Positions 59,203 to 64,000 of a DNA stretch of 64,000 nt are shown in pieces. Source of the stretch: Diplolepis rosae (lineage: Eukaryota; Arthropoda; Insecta; Hymenoptera; Diplolepididae); assembly GCA_030998225.1 (NCBI GenBank), contig JAPYXD010000391.1, forward strand, positions 434,001 to 498,000. Reading direction: 5' to 3'. The notes below the pieces were generated by a model. It did no database searches, was not told where the DNA came from, and was given only the letters and a program-made list of their open reading frames with translations. A program made the translations under genes and the position numbers. Numbering within the stretch: the first letter of the stretch is position 1; every line of letters starts with the position of its first letter.

Positions 59203-60300
59203 CTAAGAATATTCATCGATTCAACTACTGCTCTCATTTGATTTACCTATGTTCCTACAGATCACTTAACTTTTCAAAAATGACACTGGGGCCTTTACGA
59301 ACTACGGAAAGTAAGTTAAAAAGTAGTCAAACCTACTGAGATTTTTTTCGGTGTACGTGTAAAAAAAAAGTACTGTCAATTTACTCAGAAAAAATTTCCC
59401 AGCTTGAAAACAGATTTTTAACAGTGTAAACAGTAAATTTAACCTTCCAAGCGAATATTCCTCCGTTGCACGGAAAAAAAGTCCATTAAATTATATAGAA
59501 CTAGTTCTATAGCAGAGGATACGACGGGTAGTTTAATAAAAGTTAAAATCGTCTTGGTTGTACATTGCGTTGACCTGTTCTACGAAATGTGTTTAAAAGT
59601 TCTATAAAATTTAAAGGCCGGGGAGTCATAATGTCTAATATAGGGCAGGGTACGAAAAATGTAGAATAGTTCTAGAAAATCTAAAACGACAGCTAATATT
59701 CAGTTTATTTCGAAGAAGTCTCTAAACTATAGAGAACGGTTCTGTAAAATGCTGGCCGATTTGTCCACGAAAAAAAATATCTTTTATGTTATTATTATTA
59801 TAATACTGTATGTTTTTACATATTCAAGTATACACAATAATACACTAATTACACGAACAATCACTTACACTAATTACACTCGCACGCTATTAAAATTTCT
59901 ATTCGCCGCGGGATCGAACACTGATTCGCATTGCTAATTCCTAATTCCTAACGCCTAAACCCTCGCGACTAATCTAACTTGACATACATAAAAAAATCTG
60001 ACATATAAGCTACAGCTACAGGACCGTCTGACAAATGTTTGTGACATATTTCATCGAAAATTTTCGGAGTTAAAGATTTAAATGATTTATGGTTTCAAAA
60101 TTTTTTCTTTCCTAATGAATAAATGCTTTTTCTCTCAGTAAAATCATTAAATCTTTATTTAATTATAAATTTAATTAAAAATCAAAAAATTCAATATTTT
60201 AAAATTATAAGACAAGCAAGTGTTAAATTTACAAATTTAGAAAGTTTTAGAAATCTGAAGTATTTGAAATTGTAAAATTTCCTAAAACATAAAACATCCG
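59203..60300. other. Intergenic, no gene seen
   Basis: Contains scattered GTTCTATA / TAGAAC words at 59,490-59,750. No supported gene. Confidence 0.4.
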
Positions 60301-60515
60301 GAATTTGACTCGATAAACGACAGCCTGAAATCTAAAACTTGCAACCATGGAGACTAAATATAGGCACCGTGCGAAGTCATGGTAGGGAGAGTTAAATCGA
60401 CGCCAGCGCACGCAGTGGATAATTTAAGCGTTAAAGGAGGCTGTTTTATATTTCCGAGCAATAAAAATACATGTGCAAATCTAAATTTTGTTTTAATTTA
60501 AAAAATATAGCTGAA

Positions 60516-60720
60516 ATGAGCCACCGAAGTTGTTGTGTTGTGAATTGTAAAAATACAAGCAGCAAAAGTGAGTGTAAATTTTATAAATTTCCAACGTCTA
60601 AATGGAAAATAAATCAAAGGAATAAGTGGGTATAGCTGCAGTAAGAAGGCAAAAGTTATTATTTCTACGGAACTCTTGGAAATCTCGTACATGTTCTGAT
60701 ATAGAACAAGATTTTTACCT
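60516..60720 (+). pseudogene. THAP-domain relic with frameshift
   Basis: From ATG at 60,516 the frame reads MSHRSCCVVNCKNTSS, then CKFYKFP, and ends RNKWV at a TAG (60,633-60,635). Two bases further the frame shifts back to protein-like AAVRRQKLLFLRNSW and TCSD. C-x4-C, F-x-FP, the Trp residues and CSD are THAP hallmarks in the right order, so a two-base insertion near 60,632 broke it. Confidence 0.65.
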
Positions 60721-60923
60721 TTAATTTTCGTTTGTGTTTGAAATTCTATTGTATGTTTAATTGATTGAAAACTTGTTTTAATAATTATATCCATGATGAA
60801 TTTAAATCTGAAAATAAACAATTAATATTTATTCACTCAACAAGTGCCTAAAACTGTCATCATGAAATTACAATTTAATTCTTTATTATTTTTCTAGTCT
60901 GTTTTGATCTGTCATTAACTTAA

Positions 60924-61531
60924 AGTAGTCGTCATGCCAAAAAACAGTCTCTGGAAAAAGAAGTTTTTCTATGATTTCAAGACTGAGAATTATATCATCA
61001 GCCGCGTCATATGTAAGAAAAGACACTCTTTTTAATGAAAAAATTTTAAAATTACGAAAAATAATATTTTAATAATGTTTTTTATAATAGGATATTTCTT
61101 TACTATCGCTTTTTAACAATTTTTTGAAAATGATTGAAGTTTCTTAAATCATAGCTTATTTTTTCGGGGAAAATATTCTCTACAACTTAACCGTTTCCAA
61201 TTTCTGAAAATAAATCAATTATTATCAAATACAGCAATTTGATAATAAAAAATTTGTTTTGGAAAATTAATTTTTAATTATTCCAGCCATTAAAGAATTT
61301 ATTTACAAAAATTGAAAACGGTCAAGTTGTAGAGAATATTTTCCCGAAAAAATAAGCAATGATTTAAGAAACTTCAAACATTTTTTAAAAATTGGTAAGA
61401 AGCGATAGTAAGGAAAAATCCTATTACAAAAAACATTATTACATATGACACGGCTGATGTTATAATTTCCAGTCTTGAAATCATAGAAAAACTTCTTTTT
61501 CCAGAGACTGATTTTTGGCACGACAACTACC
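60924..61531. mobile_element. 608-bp inverted-repeat MITE, copy 2
   Basis: Full relative of 884-1516. AGTAGTCGTCATGCC at the left and GGCACGACAACTACC at the right are both next to TTAA (60,920-60,923 and 61,532-61,535). The arms of about 280 bp contain CCGTTTCCAATTT and TCATCAGCCG.TC words. It sits inside the THAP-containing element. Confidence 0.8.
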
Positions 61532-61802
61532 TTAACCTTATATTTACTGGTTTCTATATCATTTTTATTATGGAAAATACTTACTTTTTACTGCTGATTT
61601 CACACAAATACTTCACAAGGAAAAACAATCGAATTTTAAAGTGAATCAAATTGTTTTTTTGTTTGCTTTTTTATTGATAATAAACATTTTTATAACTAAG
61701 TCCCATTATAATACATTATAAAAGTTCTCGAACAGCCTCCTTTAGTTCACTCATGCTATGGCGCTGCAGTCACGCACGGTGCCTAATGGCCGTACTTCAC
61801 AA

Positions 61803-62001
61803 AACACGAAATGATGTTCTGCCAAGTACTTAGTTAGGAAACTTCCCGATGAGGGCACGTGTGTTCCCTGAGTGCAAAATGGCGGCATTCACGGTATATA
61901 AGCATCGTGTCTTGGGCGTCGCCATTTTGCACTCAGGGAACATACATGCCCTCATCGGGAAGTTTTGTAACTATGTACTTGGCAGAACTTCATTTCGGGA
62001 A
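61803..62001. mobile_element. CGAAATGAAG palindromic element, copy 2 (uninterrupted)
   Basis: About 85-bp arms (CCCGATGAGGGCACGTGTG... and its reverse) around a short loop near 61,895-61,915. Same family as 38,025-39,007. The sequence AATGGATATATGGA follows both copies. Confidence 0.8.
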
Positions 62002-62232
62002 TGGATATATGGAGATTGGTCTCCTTATATCTTGTCTCCATGTCTGACCTTGCAACAGCTGAAAACGCATGCATTATAACGAAGAAACGAGGAGAATAAG
62101 GGGAAATGGGACGAGTCGTTCTCGCATGCAAGAATGACGAGGAAAGAAAAATGGCAACGTGCCCCGTCTTCGCTCCCTACCCGATTCACACCGACAGGCA
62201 GGCTGAGAGCCTGAGAGTGCGAGACACTGCGT

Positions 62233-62394
62233 CAGTGATCCCAGAACGTGGGAGCTGGCGGCCCCCACCATAGATGCCTCGAGCTCATTGTGTCTTCCTC
62301 ACTCAACCAACCTATGGCAGTCGAGCGAGGAAGAAGCCATGAGCAGGTGGAGTCTATGGTGGGGGCCGCCAGCTCCCATGTTCTGGGATCACTG
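62233..62394. mobile_element. 162-bp hAT-type MITE, copy 2
   Basis: Same ends and length as 36,856-37,017, with only a few differences. Flanked by the perfect 8-bp duplication CACTGCGT (62,225-62,232 and 62,395-62,402). Confidence 0.92.
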
Positions 62395-62425
62395 CACTGC
62401 GTCGGTTTCAGATCTGGGATCACTG

Positions 62426-64000
62426 CTCTCAGTCTGCCTGTCGGTGTGAATCGGGTGGGGAGCGAAGACGGGGCACGTTGACTTTTTTCTTTCCTCGTCA
62501 CTCTTGCATGCGAGCACATGCGAGAACGACTCGTCCCATTTCCCCTTATTCTCCTCGCTTCTTCGTTACAATGCATGCGTTTTCAACTGTTCCAAGTTTT
62601 AGATTTCAGGCTGTCGTTTATCGAGTCGAAATTGAGAAATGTGTTTTTATAGACTCCGTGCAAAAGAGGCGCGAAGCAGACGACAATTTCAAATTTACAG
62701 AATATGTAGTTATGGAAATAATACTTCTTTTTTCGATATTTTAATCGATTTTTCCCTAGAATAACAATCTATAAGATTTAAAAAAATTGTGGAATCATTT
62801 TGAAAGTCTAAACATTATTTTTAAGTGGAAATTTGAAATTAATAAATATTTACAATTTGAATCTATATATAAATTGAAAATATTTGAAATTTTTAAACGA
62901 AAGCTTAAATTATAAATTTCGAATTTCCATACTTTTTACCAATTTTGTACATTTAAAAAATTTTCAATTAGCGAATTGTTTAGCATTAAGAAGAGATAAA
63001 CATAAAATTTAAGATTGAATATTACATTCTCAATTTTATGTTAGACATATTGTCATCTCACTGTTTGCAGCCTAATCACAGACTTTTCATTCAAAAAATG
63101 AATTGCTTTACGGAAAGGAAAAATTTTCTAATAGGAGGAGATAAATTAAAAAGCTAAAAAATGTGTTCTGTGATATTTGCATATGATCACATAAGTATTT
63201 ATTGATTTCAAATTTTACATGAAATTTTTTTTTCAAGTTCGTGTTTAAACCTTGTCACGATTTTACAAGATCTTATGGGCAGCTGCAATCTGTTAAATGA
63301 AATATTTTGTAATTCTTAATTTTCCTGTTCTTCTGAAATCGTAGGAAAAATTCAAAGTCGATAAATGGTTAAAATTTTATACCAAGATTTAAATTGCAAA
63401 ATTTTATAGCTTTGTGATTAAACTGATTCATATTTAGAAAATTCTTCAACTCTGTGAAGCATTTTTATATTTTAAGTGTAAAATCTGTGCTTAGTTCAAA
63501 AAAAGTAAGATAAAAATACTTTCATTATAAAATTAAGAATGTAGATTTAGCACTCATTAGGTCAAATGTTTATTACCTCTTCATATAAAATACTTTGCAC
63601 ATAATTCTCCGATTACATATTTTTTAAATGTTGGAACATTTAAGAAATTCATGAATATTTAACCTATTTATAAAAAATAAAAATTTACAAATAACTTTAT
63701 TTCAGGTTATTTTAATTTTAAGTTCTACTATGTTCAAACTTATAAGAAAATAGATCAATAATTGACAAATTCTTAGATTTGACAGTCGACGCTTTATTTG
63801 TAAATTTTTATTTTTTTTTAAATAGGTTAAATATTCATGAATTTCCTAAATGTTCCAACATTTAAAAAATATGTAATCAGAGAATTATGTGCAAAGTATT
63901 TTATATGAAGCAGTAATAAACATTTGACCTAAATGAGTGCTAAATCTACATTCTTAATTTTATAATGAAAGTATTTTTATCTTACTTTTTTGTGACATAA
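62426..64000. mobile_element. hAT-like foldback element, copy 3, runs off the window
   Basis: Starts about 35 bp inside the family terminus (CTCTCAGTCTGCCTGTCGG) and follows copy 2 closely. The left arm reaches about 63,692, the loop about 63,693-63,795, and the right arm (mirror of the left) starts near 63,796 and is cut by the window end. The loop is shorter than in copy 2. Confidence 0.8.

Larger units (their letters stand above)
60362..61786 (+). mobile_element. Inner element with GGCACCGTGCG ends and a THAP relic
   Basis: GGCACCGTGCG at the left pairs with CGCACGGTGCC at the right, both next to TA. A second inverted pair, AAAGGAGGCTGTT / GAACAGCCTCCTTT, lies inside. It may be a separate element nested in the P-like element or the subterminal region of the latter. 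Confidence 0.5.
60346..62048. mobile_element. P-like element inserted at CTTGCAAC
   Basis: The left end is CATGGAGACTAAATATA; the right side has TTATATCTTGTCTCCATG followed by TCTGAC. The 8-bp sequence CTTGCAAC flanks it at 60,338-60,345 and 62,049-62,056, and the host repeat reads continuously across if the insert and one CTTGCAAC are removed. The six extra bases after CCATG at the right end are unexplained. Inside lie a THAP-containing inner element and a palindromic element. Confidence 0.6.
60308..62425 (-). mobile_element. Terminal part of a hAT-like foldback element, split by insertions
   Basis: 60,308-60,345 and 62,049-62,425 together form, in reverse orientation, the same terminal sequence as 39,036-39,260 and 62,426-62,625. 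The end CACTG lies at 62,421-62,425. The element was split by the P-like insertion (60,346-62,048) and by a hAT MITE (62,233-62,394). Confidence 0.65.

Noticed and set aside
60498..60821. 107-codon minus-strand ORF
   Set aside because: It is antisense to the THAP relic on the plus strand, which has recognisable zinc-binding residues.

Overview
The window is eukaryotic, AT-rich and dominated by repeats. Short GT-AG introns, a mariner of the DD41D type, P-like elements with THAP-type coding exons and many foldback DNA elements suggest an arthropod, most likely an insect. I cannot name the species. There are no bacterial-style operons, rRNA genes, CRISPR arrays or prophages.

Layout. 0.9-5.3 kb: an inverted-repeat MITE and a cluster of short GGAACGTTC / CCTACATAGGAACC motifs. 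5.46-9.38 kb: a 3.9-kb hAT-like foldback element with two nearly identical 1.86-kb arms and a perfect 8-bp target duplication. 9.4-12.2 kb: a TTAA-flanked MITE, an AATCCGAATC-rich patch, and an element with GC-rich hairpins that has a second copy, inverted, at 53.6-54.9 kb. 12.25-35.09 kb: a satellite array with three levels (about 33-34-bp monomers, a 300-bp subunit, and 519/819/1119-bp higher-order units plus a variable TA tract), interrupted by a dead DD41D mariner at 31,955-33,258. 36.7-42.4 kb: nested MITEs, a 756-bp P-like element with a THAP exon, a second hAT-like foldback element and a Lys-rich pseudogene-like ORF. 43.16-44.66 kb: another large inverted repeat.

44.7-52.7 kb holds the one convincing host gene: an SR-rich (Arg/Ser) nuclear protein on the + strand with at least nine coding exons ending at a TGA at 52,291-52,293. 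It has a duplicated exon module. Copy A is one exon (47,360-47,555); copy B is two exons (49,918-50,031 and 50,246-50,345). Both enter in phase 1 and leave in phase 2, so either one keeps the frame (452 or 458 aa), while including both gives an early stop. This predicts mutually exclusive splicing.

52.8-64 kb is again repeats: MITEs, two short tandem arrays (about 143 and 151 bp), a TIR element with a 106-aa ORF, and at 60.3-62.4 kb a nested stack of a P-like element, a THAP-carrying element and a 608-bp MITE inside a hAT-like foldback element. A third foldback copy runs off the right end. All calls come from reading the sequence; no database search was possible.
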